Program-made: the position numbers and the translations under genes
Shown here: one piece after another, positions 48,857 through 57,101 of the stretch
How positions within the stretch are numbered: the stretch's first letter is position 1
How the letters are laid out: each line of letters starts with the position of its first letter
Origin: Candidatus Obscuribacterium magneticum
GTDB lineage: Bacteria; Elusimicrobiota; Elusimicrobia; F11
Reading direction: 5' to 3'
Length of the DNA: 64,000 nt
Assembly: GCA_020523905.1 (NCBI GenBank)
Contig: JAJAPZ010000003.1
Coordinates: forward strand, 104,050-168,049
The notes under the pieces: generated by a model
Seen by the model: the letters and a program-made list of their open reading frames with translations, nothing else
Database searches by the model: none
What the model was told of the DNA's origin: nothing

Positions 48857-50382
48857 TGGCCCCGACAAAAACATCTCATCCCGGAAAAACGAAAGGGAGG
48901 AAACACCGGAAATCCCTCCCGCCCCAAATGAACCAGGATAAAACGCCTCTTTTGGACACGCTCCTGGCGCATGCGCGGCGAAAAGTCGTCTCCTTCCACA
49001 CCCCCGGCCACAAAAACGGGCGGGGGATCGACAAAAAACTGGCGAGTTTCACCGGCCGGAACGTCTTCTCCCTGGATGTGACCGTTTTCCCTGAGGTGGA
49101 TTCCCTGCACGATCCGACGGGCCCCATCCGACGGGCCCAGCAGCTCATGGCCCGGGCCTACGGCGTCGAACAATCCTTCTTTCTGGTGAACGGCTCCTCC
49201 GTCGGCAACATGGCCATGATCATCGCCGCCTGCCGGCCCGGGGATTCCCTCATCCTTTCCCGGAACGCCCACAAATCGATCCTGGCCGGCGTCATTTTGT
49301 CGGGCGTCTGGCCGATCTGGATCCAGCCCAAGATCGATCAAAACTTGGACATTATTTTCGATTCCGCCCCGGAGCAGGTTGAAGCGACGCTCAGGCAATA
49401 CCCTGAAGCCAAGGCCGTTTTCATCACCTGCCCCACCTACAACGGCGTTGCCACCAATCTGAAAAAAATCGCCGAGATCTGCCGCAGCCGGGGAAAAATT
49501 CTTCTGGTGGACGAAGCCCACGGCGCCCACCTTCACTTTCATCCGGACCTGCCCCTCTCGGCGGTGGACGCGGGGGCGGATCTGGTCGTCCAGTCCACGC
49601 ATAAAACCCTCTCGGCCATCTCTCAAGGATCGGTTCTCCACTTCAAATCGAAACTGGTGGATTTCAGCAAACTCCGGCGCATCGTCTCGATGCTTCAAAC
49701 CACAAGCCCGAATTACCTGACGTTGGCCAGCCTCGACCTGGCCCGCCGGCAAATGGTGACGGAGGGGGAGAACATCCTCTCCCGCCTCATCCAACACACG
49801 GAAAGGACCCGGGCCGCCATCAATCATCTTAAAAACTTCAGCTGTTTCACCCGCGCCGAAATCCAAGGGCGCGGCTTCGATTTGGATGTGACGAAACTCA
49901 CCATCAACGTCACCCGCACCGGCTACGCCGGGCAACAGATCAGCGAAATCCTTGCCAAGGACTTCCACATTCAGGTGGACGCGGCGGACCTTTTCAACCT
50001 TATTGCGATTTGCGGCACCGGCACATCCAAAAAGGACCTGGATGCTTTGGTCAGCGCCCTCAAGGAAATCGATGAGCAAAAGAAAGGGGAAGCCCAAAAC
50101 TGGGTCCTGCGCATCCCGTCCCTTTCGACGGAACTCGTCATGAATCCGCGGGACGTTTTTCTTCTCTACCGCTCGAAGCGGGTGCCGTTGCGCAAGGCCA
50201 TCGGCCATATCTCCGCCCAACCTCTGACACCCTACCCGCCCGGGATTCCCGTTCTCATCCCCGGCGAGCGCATCACCGCCGAAATTGTGGAATACCTCGA
50301 GGAACTGGTGGAACGCGCCATCCGCGTCTCGGGGCAGGAAGCCGAATACCTAAAGACCGTCCGCGTCGTCGCCCTCCATTAA
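48856..50382 (+). CDS. PLP-dependent Orn/Lys/Arg decarboxylase (arginine decarboxylase-like)
   Basis: 508 residues. Fold-type I major domain: TPLLDTLLAHARRKVVSFHTPGH, LVNGSSVGNMAMI, CRPGDSLILSRNAHKS, VFITCPTYNGVA, LLVDEAHGAHL and STHKTLSAISQGS with the PLP lysine K250. C-terminal ~120 residues contain PLRKAIGHISAQPLTPYPPG and GIPVLIPGE, typical of this group. The N-terminal wing domain of inducible enterobacterial enzymes is missing, so it is a short constitutive form like Bacillus SpeA or YaaO. Substrate (arginine, lysine or ornithine) cannot be fixed from sequence. Next to speD and an aminopropyltransferase, arginine to agmatine is likeliest. Confidence 0.82.
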   Translation: MAPTKTSHPGKTKGRKHRKSLPPQMNQDKTPLLDTLLAHARRKVVSFHTPGHKNGRGIDKKLASFTGRNVFSLDVTVFPEVDSLHDPTGPIRRAQQLMARAYGVEQSFFLVNGSSVGNMAMIIAACRPGDSLILSRNAHKSILAGVILSGVWPIWIQPKIDQNLDIIFDSAPEQVEATLRQYPEAKAVFITCPTYNGVATNLKKIAEICRSRGKILLVDEAHGAHLHFHPDLPLSAVDAGADLVVQSTHKTLSAISQGSVLHFKSKLVDFSKLRRIVSMLQTTSPNYLTLASLDLARRQMVTEGENILSRLIQHTERTRAAINHLKNFSCFTRAEIQGRGFDLDVTKLTINVTRTGYAGQQISEILAKDFHIQVDAADLFNLIAICGTGTSKKDLDALVSALKEIDEQKKGEAQNWVLRIPSLSTELVMNPRDVFLLYRSKRVPLRKAIGHISAQPLTPYPPGIPVLIPGERITAEIVEYLEELVERAIRVSGQEAEYLKTVRVVALH

Positions 50383-50440
50383 AAATCCCCCTCGAAAAAA
50401 AACTTTTCAATGGGGCTGAAATAAGCTAGAAGTTGTGCCC

Positions 50441-50830
50441 ATGAAAAAACAGAAGGTCAAAAGACCGAAGAAAAAACCCGCCAAAATTAAGCCCATCGGG
50501 CACCTGGACTTCTATCGGAAGAAGCTCGAAGCGATGCGGGACGACCTTCTTAAAACCGTCCAAAAGAAGAGGGAGGAAGCCCTCCCCGAATCCGAAGTGG
50601 GAGATGAGGCGGACTTGGCTGTCCGCTCCATCAACCGGGATCTGACCTTTGGCTTGACCGACAACGAACAGCATCTCCTGGCCGAGGTTGAGGCGGCCCT
50701 GCGCCGCATTGAAAAAGGGACCTTCGGCTACTGCGAAAATTGCTTCGATCGCATCAAAGCCATGCGCCTCAAATATATGTTTTACGCCCGCTACTGCATC
50801 AAATGCCAGTCCCAATCGGAAGGCAAATAA
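50441..50830 (+). CDS. DksA/TraR-type zinc-finger protein
   Basis: 130 residues from ATG at 50441; GTG at 50435 is also possible. A Lys-rich N-terminus is followed by a coiled-coil with DFYRKKLEAMRDDLLKTVQKK and SEVGDEADLAVRSINRDL, then EVEAALRRIEKGTFGYCENC and a C-terminal zinc finger CENC...CIKC. In DksA the coiled-coil tip enters the RNA polymerase secondary channel; here the acidic GDEADLA corresponds to that tip. It may modulate transcription with ppGpp. It is monocistronic by spacing (20 nt to the next gene, which has its own ATG). Confidence 0.82.
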   Translation: MKKQKVKRPKKKPAKIKPIGHLDFYRKKLEAMRDDLLKTVQKKREEALPESEVGDEADLAVRSINRDLTFGLTDNEQHLLAEVEAALRRIEKGTFGYCENCFDRIKAMRLKYMFYARYCIKCQSQSEGK

Positions 50831-50850
50831 TTGATGCCCTCCCTTAATTG

Positions 50851-52329
50851 ATGCTTTCTGTCCGCTTAACCCGTTTCCTCCCCTTTCCTTCTGACACGTG
50901 CCTCGCCGCTCTCGTTTACGAAAAAGAGAAAAATCCGATGGGTGTCTCTCTTGCGGGGTCCCCGATAGAGAAGGCTCTCGAGATTGCCAAAAAAGACGGT
51001 TTTGAAGGGAAAATCGGCCAGGTCGCCATCGTTCATGGGACGGGCCGGGATCCATCCCGTTATCTCTTCGCCGGCCTGGGGCCCGAAAAAGAGGCCACTC
51101 TCGAATCGATGCGGCGGGCCCTGAGCGCCCTGGTGCGGCAGGCGGACACCTATCGAATCAAAAATCTCGCCCTCCGGCCGGCCCTCTTGGGGGGCTTAAC
51201 CCCCAGTTTTCAAGCGGCGACGGAAGGAGCGCTTCTCGGACTCTACCGTTACACCACCTATAAATCGAAGGAGGAGCCCGCGTCGCATCTGCAAACGGTC
51301 CACCTTCTTATAAAAGACGCCAGCGAACAGCGCGAGGCCCAAAAAGGGATTGACCGCGGCCTCGTCTTCGCCGACGCCACCAATTTTGCTCGGGACCTGA
51401 TCAATCGACCCCCGAGCGACACGACGCCGGAGATGATGTGTAAAGCGGCAAAATCCGTCGCCCGGCCGCCGATTAAAATCAAGGTTCTAAACAAGGCCCA
51501 AATCGGAAGATTGGGCATGGGGGGAATCCTCGGCGTCAATCGCGGGAGCGGGAAGCCGCCGTACTTTATTCATTTGACCTACCGGCCCAAAAGCCCCGTC
51601 CGCCGCAACATTGCCCTGTGCGGCAAAGGCATCACCTTTGATTCCGGCGGTCTCTCTCTTAAACCCGCCAGAGCGATGGAAACGATGAAAAGCGACATGT
51701 CGGGCGCCGCCCTTGTCATTGCCATCTTTAAAGCGCTCGCCAAACTGAAGCCGCCGGTCGAAGTTCAGGGCTTTGCCGCCTTGACGGAGAACATGCCGGG
51801 GGAAAACGCGATGAAGCCCGGCGACATTTTAAAGGCCTTGAATGGAAAAACAATTGAGGTTTTAAATACCGACGCGGAAGGACGCCTTATCCTGTCCGAC
51901 ACCCTCGTTTATGCCGGCCGCCAGAAACCGGATGAAATCATCGACGTCGCCACTCTCACAGGGGCCTGCGTGGTGGCTTTGGGAACCTCCATTGCCGGCC
52001 TCATGGGCACCGATGAAAAACTGATCCATCGGATCAAAGAGGCGGCAAAGCGCGCCGGCGAAAAAGTCTGGGAGATGCCCTTGGAAAAGAGCTACGCCCC
52101 GCTTTTAAAAAGCAAAATCGCCGACCTTAAAAACATGGGACCCGAACGCGAGGCGGGAACCATCCTGGGCGGCCTTTTTCTCAAAGAATTTGTCGACCCA
52201 GCCCGGCCCTGGGCCCACATCGACATCGCCAGCACGGCCTTCAGCAAGGACGACCATCCCCTGGGGCCCGCCGGCGGCACCGGCGTCATGGTGCGGACCC
52301 TCCTCCATTACATTTTGTCCTATCAATAG
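50851..52329 (+). CDS. pepA: Cytosol leucyl aminopeptidase, M17 family
   Basis: 492 residues from ATG at 50851; TTG at 50848 is immediately before it. N-terminal macro-like domain (~1-160), then the catalytic domain: GKGITFDSGGLSLKPARAMETMKSDMSGAA (metal-binding Lys, Asp), VLNTDAEGRLILSDTLVYA (the NTDAEGRL signature, Asp and Glu ligands, Arg) and ATLTGACVVALGTSIAGLMG. It removes N-terminal residues from peptides using two metals. This would use the peptides imported by the dpp system. No signal peptide. Confidence 0.9.
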   Translation: MLSVRLTRFLPFPSDTCLAALVYEKEKNPMGVSLAGSPIEKALEIAKKDGFEGKIGQVAIVHGTGRDPSRYLFAGLGPEKEATLESMRRALSALVRQADTYRIKNLALRPALLGGLTPSFQAATEGALLGLYRYTTYKSKEEPASHLQTVHLLIKDASEQREAQKGIDRGLVFADATNFARDLINRPPSDTTPEMMCKAAKSVARPPIKIKVLNKAQIGRLGMGGILGVNRGSGKPPYFIHLTYRPKSPVRRNIALCGKGITFDSGGLSLKPARAMETMKSDMSGAALVIAIFKALAKLKPPVEVQGFAALTENMPGENAMKPGDILKALNGKTIEVLNTDAEGRLILSDTLVYAGRQKPDEIIDVATLTGACVVALGTSIAGLMGTDEKLIHRIKEAAKRAGEKVWEMPLEKSYAPLLKSKIADLKNMGPEREAGTILGGLFLKEFVDPARPWAHIDIASTAFSKDDHPLGPAGGTGVMVRTLLHYILSYQ

Positions 52330-52380
52330 GCTATAATTCCGTCTGATCCCTTCCCGAACACCGTTTCATGATCATCGGTT

Positions 52381-53235
52381 ATGAATCAAATAGAAGCGCA
52401 GGTTAAAACCAAGACCCTCCGCATCGGCCACACGCCGGACCCGGACGACGCCTTTTTATTTTACGGTTTCGCCACCGGCCAGGTGACCCTTCCCGGCGTC
52501 GAGATCATTCACATTCTGGAAGACATCCAAAGCCTCAACCAAAAGGCGCTCAAAGGAGACATCGAGGTCACCGCGGTTTCAGCCGCCCTCTATCCGGCCC
52601 TCCGAAACACTTACTGGATTCTTCCCGTCGGGGCCAGTGTGGGACGGAAATATGGACCGGTCATCGTCAAACGGGCGGGAGATACGCCCAAAGAAAAACG
52701 GATCGGCATCCCCGGCAAAAATACGACCGCTTACCTATTATTACGTCTTTACACCGAGGGCTACCTTCCCCACATCTATCGGTTCGATGAAATCCCGAAG
52801 GCCCTCCAGGCCAATGAAATTGACTACGGCCTCCTCATCCATGAAGCGCAGGTCACCTATGCCGATCTTGGGCTGGATCTCGTATTGGATCTCGGCCGCC
52901 GTTGGGTGGAAGACACGCAATTGCCGATTCCCCTGGGCCTTGATGTCGTGCGAAAGGATCTCGGCGTGGAGGCCGCCATGGATATCGCGGAAGCCCTCCG
53001 GCGAAGCCTTGAGCTCGCCTTCGAGCAGCGGGAGGAGGCCATCAACTACGCCCTCCGGTTCGCCCGGGGCCTTTCGAAGATTCGCACCGACCAATTCATC
53101 CGCATGTACGCCAACGAAGACACCCGTCATTTAAGCGAAGACAGCGAGAAGGCGTTGAACCTTCTTTTTGACAAAGCCTATCGGGCGGGGATTTACCCCA
53201 CCCCGACCAAAGTCGAAATTCTGAAAGGGAGGTAA
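52381..53235 (+). CDS. MqnD-like (menaquinone futalosine pathway) or related periplasmic-binding-fold protein
   Basis: 284 residues. TLRIGHTPDPDDAFLFYGFATGQ at the N-terminus, DIEVTAVSAALYPALRNTYWILPVGASVG, RIGIPGKNTTAYLLLRLY, EIDYGLLIHEAQVTY and the PLGLDVVRKDL segment match the MqnA/MqnD family. MqnD turns cyclic dehypoxanthine futalosine into 1,4-dihydroxy-6-naphthoate. Some relatives with HTPDPDDAF instead of SPCPNDTF form a separate clade of uncertain function, so the reaction is not secure. It lacks a signal peptide. No other mqn gene is in the window. Located directly before moxR. Confidence 0.65.
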   Translation: MNQIEAQVKTKTLRIGHTPDPDDAFLFYGFATGQVTLPGVEIIHILEDIQSLNQKALKGDIEVTAVSAALYPALRNTYWILPVGASVGRKYGPVIVKRAGDTPKEKRIGIPGKNTTAYLLLRLYTEGYLPHIYRFDEIPKALQANEIDYGLLIHEAQVTYADLGLDLVLDLGRRWVEDTQLPIPLGLDVVRKDLGVEAAMDIAEALRRSLELAFEQREEAINYALRFARGLSKIRTDQFIRMYANEDTRHLSEDSEKALNLLFDKAYRAGIYPTPTKVEILKGR

Positions 53236-53244
53236 CACACTCAC

Positions 53245-54231
53245 ATGACTCAGGACATTCGCGCCATCAACGACAAGGTCCGCAAAGAAAGCCTCTTTGT
53301 GGAGGAAATGTTTCACGAGATCGGCAAAGTCATCGTCGGCCAAAGGTACCTCTTGGAACGGCTCCTGGTGGGGCTTTTCGCGGACGGCCACATTCTTTTA
53401 GAAGGGGTGCCGGGACTGGCAAAGACCCTCGCCGTTCGCACCCTGGCCCACACCATTGACGCCAAATTTCAACGGATCCAATTCACGCCGGACCTTCTGC
53501 CCTCGGACTTAATCGGCACTCTCATCTACAATCCCAAAACCGGCGACTTCAGCGTGAAAAAAGGCCCCGTCTTCGCCAACATCATCCTGGCCGATGAAAT
53601 CAACCGCGCCCCCGCCAAGGTGCAGTCGGCGCTTCTGGAAGCGATGCAAGAGAGGCAGGTCACCATCGGCGAAACCACGCACCCCCTCCCATCGCCCTTT
53701 CTCGTCCTGGCCACACAAAATCCGATCGAACAGGAAGGAACCTATCCTCTTCCCGAAGCGCAAATCGACCGGTTCATGTTGAAAATTTCCATCACGTACC
53801 CTAACCGCGACGAGGAAAAAGTCATCATGGAGAGAAAGTCGGCGGCGGAGGAGCCGGTGAGGTCCATCATGACCCCGCAGCGGATCGACGAGGTGCGGTC
53901 GTTGGTGAAAGAAATCTATATGGATGAGAAAATCAAAGGCTACATCCTGGACCTCGTCTTCGCGACACGGGAGCCCTCCCAATTCAACTTGAAAGACATG
54001 AAAGAACTGATCTCTTACGGGGCCTCCCCGCGGGCCTCGATCGCCTTGGCCATCTGCTCCAAAGCCTACGCCTTCATCAAAGGCCGCGGCTACGTGACGC
54101 CGGAAGACGTCAAATCCATCGGGCCGGACGTGTTGCGGCACCGCATCATCCCCAGCTTCGAAGCGGAGGCGGAGAACAAAAAGTCGGACGACCTTCTTCG
54201 CCAGATCCTGGATGCGGTGGAGGTGCCGTAA
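53245..54231 (+). CDS. moxR: MoxR-family AAA+ ATPase
   Basis: 328 residues. Walker A GVPGLAKTLAVRTLAHT (about 53-61), RIQFTPDLLPSDLIGT, Walker B IILADEINRAPAKVQSALLEAM, sensor 1 LATQNPIEQEGTYPLPEAQIDRF and sensor 2 region SYGASPRASIALAICSKAYA, all conserved in MoxR proteins. They act as chaperones for activation of VWA proteins such as those downstream. First gene of the Bat operon. It follows the MqnD-like gene by 9 nt. Confidence 0.92.
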   Translation: MTQDIRAINDKVRKESLFVEEMFHEIGKVIVGQRYLLERLLVGLFADGHILLEGVPGLAKTLAVRTLAHTIDAKFQRIQFTPDLLPSDLIGTLIYNPKTGDFSVKKGPVFANIILADEINRAPAKVQSALLEAMQERQVTIGETTHPLPSPFLVLATQNPIEQEGTYPLPEAQIDRFMLKISITYPNRDEEKVIMERKSAAEEPVRSIMTPQRIDEVRSLVKEIYMDEKIKGYILDLVFATREPSQFNLKDMKELISYGASPRASIALAICSKAYAFIKGRGYVTPEDVKSIGPDVLRHRIIPSFEAEAENKKSDDLLRQILDAVEVP

Positions 54232-54267
54232 GGAATCCCTCCCACCAGACCTCAGGAGCAACAGACG

Positions 54268-55170
54268 ATGCCGGTAGCCCTTTCCACCAAGCCCACCCTG
54301 GCCGAACTCCTTCGGAAAATTCGGCGGATCGAGATACGCACCTCGCGCCTCGTCAACGAACTTTTCGGCGGGCGCTATCTCTCCACCTTCAAAGGCCGCG
54401 GCATGGAATTTACGGATATCCGGGAATACGTTCCCGGGGATGATGTCCGCAACATCCACTGGAACGTCACGGCACGGCTGGGCCACCCTTACGTCAAGCG
54501 CTTCACCGAAGAACGGGAGCTGACCATCCTCATCGCCGTCGATGTCTCCGGGTCGACGGTCTTTGGAACCCGGACGCGCTTTAAATCGGAGCTGGCGGCG
54601 GAGCTGGTGTCCCTCCTTGCTTTCTCGGCGCTAAAAAATAACGACAAGGTCGGGCTCCTCCTTTTTTCCGACCGGATTGAAAAATACGTGCCGCCCCGAA
54701 AATCCCGCAGCCACACGCTCCGGCTCATCCGAGACGTCCTCGGCTTCGTTCCTGAACGCACAGGCACCAACATTGACGGCGCCCTCGCCTACTTGAACCG
54801 GGTCCAGAAAAAACGAGCCATTGTCTTCATTATTTCCGATTTCTTGGACGCCCAATTCGAAAAAAGCCTCTCCATCACCCGGCGCCACCACGATTCCATC
54901 GCCTTTGTCCTCGAAGATCCCTTGGAAGCCGAATGGCCAAAAATGGGGCGCGTCCTCGTGGAAGACGCCGAAACGGGGGAACGGCGCCTGGTGTCCATGC
55001 GAAACCTGGTGATCCGAGACACGTACCAAAGACAGGCCGTCGCCGAGCGGGCGCGGCGCGATCTCCTATTTTCGAAAATCAACATGGACAAGGTTGTGTT
55101 TCGAACCCATGAGGATTACGTCAAGCCGCTCATGCTCTTTTTCAAAGAACGGGCCCGGCGCTTCCGATGA
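54268..55170 (+). CDS. DUF58 domain protein
   Basis: 300 residues with AGGAGC before the start. The family motif GRGMEFTDIREYVPGDDVRNIHWNVTARLGHPYVK (about 45-75) is intact, followed by a degenerate VWA-like domain: AVDVSGSTVFGTR (MIDAS-like DxSxS variant), SLLAFSALKNNDKVGLLLFSD and AIVFIISDFLDA. Invariably found between moxR and bat genes. It overlaps the next gene by 4 bp. Molecular function is not established in the family. Confidence 0.9.
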   Translation: MPVALSTKPTLAELLRKIRRIEIRTSRLVNELFGGRYLSTFKGRGMEFTDIREYVPGDDVRNIHWNVTARLGHPYVKRFTEERELTILIAVDVSGSTVFGTRTRFKSELAAELVSLLAFSALKNNDKVGLLLFSDRIEKYVPPRKSRSHTLRLIRDVLGFVPERTGTNIDGALAYLNRVQKKRAIVFIISDFLDAQFEKSLSITRRHHDSIAFVLEDPLEAEWPKMGRVLVEDAETGERRLVSMRNLVIRDTYQRQAVAERARRDLLFSKINMDKVVFRTHEDYVKPLMLFFKERARRFR

Positions 55171-56108
55171 AAAAAGTCGCAATGACAATGGCCCTTTTTT
55201 TCGCCGTCTCGGGAGCGCACGCCCAGCCGTCGGTGAAACTGCGCCTGGAAGTGGGGCCGCGGGAAATCACGATCGGAGATCCCATCGGCCTCCGGGCGAC
55301 CGTCGTTTTCTCCACGGACGTCGCGCCGGCACCTCTGGCGGTGCCGAACCCCCTCGGCGAGTTTGAACTCCTGGATTATGCGCCCACCCGGCCGAAGCCG
55401 CTTCCGGACGGCAAATTGACCCTGACGCACCAACTCGTTTTGACCACCTTCTCCACCGGCACGCAGACGATTCCATCTTTGTCCCTCGTCTTTGTGAACC
55501 CCGAAGGAACCAAGGCTGAAGCCAAAACCGAATCCGTCGACATCAACGTGAAATCGGTTTTAGAAATGATGGGGGACCAGGGGGGGCTGCGGCCCTTAAA
55601 AGGCTTTTTCAATTTCCGGTCCTATTTTTGGGTGTGGATCACGCTTGTCATCCTTCTTCTGTCCGGCCTTGGCGCTCTTCTCTATTGGTGGTGTCGACAA
55701 AAAAAACTCCTTGAACAACTGCAAGCCGGCCCGCCCAAACCGGCCGAGGAAATCGCCTGGGAAGCCCTTCATGCCTTGGAGGATTCCTCTCTTCTTTCCG
55801 ATGGAAACATCAAGGAATATTATTTCCAGCTATCTTTAATTCTTCGCCAATACCTGGAAAACCGGTATCTTTTCTCGGCCTTGGAGCGGACGACCTCGGA
55901 GCTTTTGGCGGAATTCCGCCGGCTTAAACTCACGATGGATTTGACGAACGAACTCAGGGACTCCCTGGACAATGCGGATCTGGTCAAATTTGCCAAATAC
56001 ACCCCCGTTGAAGATGACATTGAAGAGGATCTCAACCGCGTTAAACGCATCATCACCATCACCACGCCCCAGGCTTCTGAAAAAAAGGAGGAGATCCTTC
56101 CCGTATGA
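55167..56108 (+). CDS. Exported membrane protein of the Bat operon (DUF4381/BatD-like)
   Basis: 313 residues. Signal peptide MKKVAMTMALFFAVSGAHAQ. A beta-rich domain (20-~130, PREITIGDPIGLRATVVF) similar to the immunoglobulin-like part of BatD. A single transmembrane helix (VWITLVILLLSGLGALLYWW, about 150-170). A cytosolic helical tail (EEIAWEALHALEDSSLL, DGNIKEYYFQLSLILRQYLENRYLF) as in DUF4381-type proteins. It fits between DUF58 and BatA as in many Bat operons. ATG overlaps the DUF58 stop, and its own stop overlaps BatA. Confidence 0.75.
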   Translation: MKKVAMTMALFFAVSGAHAQPSVKLRLEVGPREITIGDPIGLRATVVFSTDVAPAPLAVPNPLGEFELLDYAPTRPKPLPDGKLTLTHQLVLTTFSTGTQTIPSLSLVFVNPEGTKAEAKTESVDINVKSVLEMMGDQGGLRPLKGFFNFRSYFWVWITLVILLLSGLGALLYWWCRQKKLLEQLQAGPPKPAEEIAWEALHALEDSSLLSDGNIKEYYFQLSLILRQYLENRYLFSALERTTSELLAEFRRLKLTMDLTNELRDSLDNADLVKFAKYTPVEDDIEEDLNRVKRIITITTPQASEKKEEILPV

Positions 56109-57100
56109 GGTTCGCCAATCCCGATACTCTCTGGTTTCTCCTTTTTGTGCCGCTCATGGCCAGCTATCTCGCTTTTTTCCGAGCCCAGGATCTACCCACC
56201 TTTCTTTTTTCCTCCCTCAAAAAAATGGGGGACCTGGCAAAAAAGCAGAGGCTTGACGTCGGGCTATGGATGATTGGGGGGCTCCGACTGGCCGCCGTCA
56301 CCTTGATCATTTTCGCGTTGGCCCGGCCGCAAAAGGGCCTGCGATCGGAAGAGTTGACCGCCAAAGCCACCGACATCATGCTCGTCTTGGATGCCTCCCG
56401 CAGCATGACCTGTATCGATTTCAAACCGCAAAACCGCTTCCAGATGGCCAAACAGGTGATCTCGGAGTTCACGAAAGGCCGCGAACACGACCGGCTGGGC
56501 CTTGTTGTCTTTGCCGAACACGCCATCACCCAGTGCCCGCTCACCTTAGACATTAACGCCCTCCTTTCCATTGTCGACCAACTGGAGATCGGCGTCATCC
56601 CTCAGGACCAAACCGCCATCGGGGATGGGATTGCTACGGCCGTCAACCGCCTCAAAAACTCCATCGCAAAATCGAAGGTCATGATCCTGGTGACAGACGG
56701 ATCCAACAACGCCGGCACCATCGACCCCCTGACGGCCGCCAAAACGGCCACCGCCTTCAACATCAAGATTTACACCATTGGCGCCGGCTCGCCGGAGGGG
56801 GGCCTGATGCCCATTGATGATCCCGTCTTCGGCCAGCGCCTCGTTCAAAGCGGCAATGATCTCGATGAGGACACGCTCCTCAAAATCGCCGGCGAAACCA
56901 ACGCAAAATATTTCCGAGCCAAGACCTCGGGGGCCCTGAAAGAGATTTTCAAGGAGATCGACTCCCTGGAGAAAACCGACATCAAAACCAAATCCTACGT
57001 CGATTACGAAGACCTTTTCATCTGGTTTCTCCTGCCCGCCGTATTTCTATTGCTGGCGGAGCTGACCCTGGCAAAAACCATCTTCCGGACGGTGCCTTAA
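56105..57100 (+). CDS. batA: BatA-like von Willebrand factor A domain membrane protein
   Basis: 331 residues. Two N-terminal hydrophobic segments (WFLLFVPLMASYLAFF and WMIGGLRLAAVTLIIFALA), then a VWA domain with MIDAS MLVLDASRSMTCIDF (DxSxS, about 95-99), TQCPLTLDINALL and VMILVTDGSNNAGTI (the TDG motif). C-terminal helix DLFIWFLLPAVFLLLAEL. The VWA domain faces the periplasm. It partners BatB in aerotolerance-type complexes of Bacteroides and others. Two nt before the BatB gene. Confidence 0.88.
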   Translation: MRFANPDTLWFLLFVPLMASYLAFFRAQDLPTFLFSSLKKMGDLAKKQRLDVGLWMIGGLRLAAVTLIIFALARPQKGLRSEELTAKATDIMLVLDASRSMTCIDFKPQNRFQMAKQVISEFTKGREHDRLGLVVFAEHAITQCPLTLDINALLSIVDQLEIGVIPQDQTAIGDGIATAVNRLKNSIAKSKVMILVTDGSNNAGTIDPLTAAKTATAFNIKIYTIGAGSPEGGLMPIDDPVFGQRLVQSGNDLDEDTLLKIAGETNAKYFRAKTSGALKEIFKEIDSLEKTDIKTKSYVDYEDLFIWFLLPAVFLLLAELTLAKTIFRTVP

Positions 57101-57101
57101 A

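Noticed and set aside
48847..50220. A 457-codon open frame on the minus strand opposite the decarboxylase
   Set aside because: It lies antisense to a PLP decarboxylase with a complete active-site pattern; the translation has no recognisable motif and arises from codon bias.
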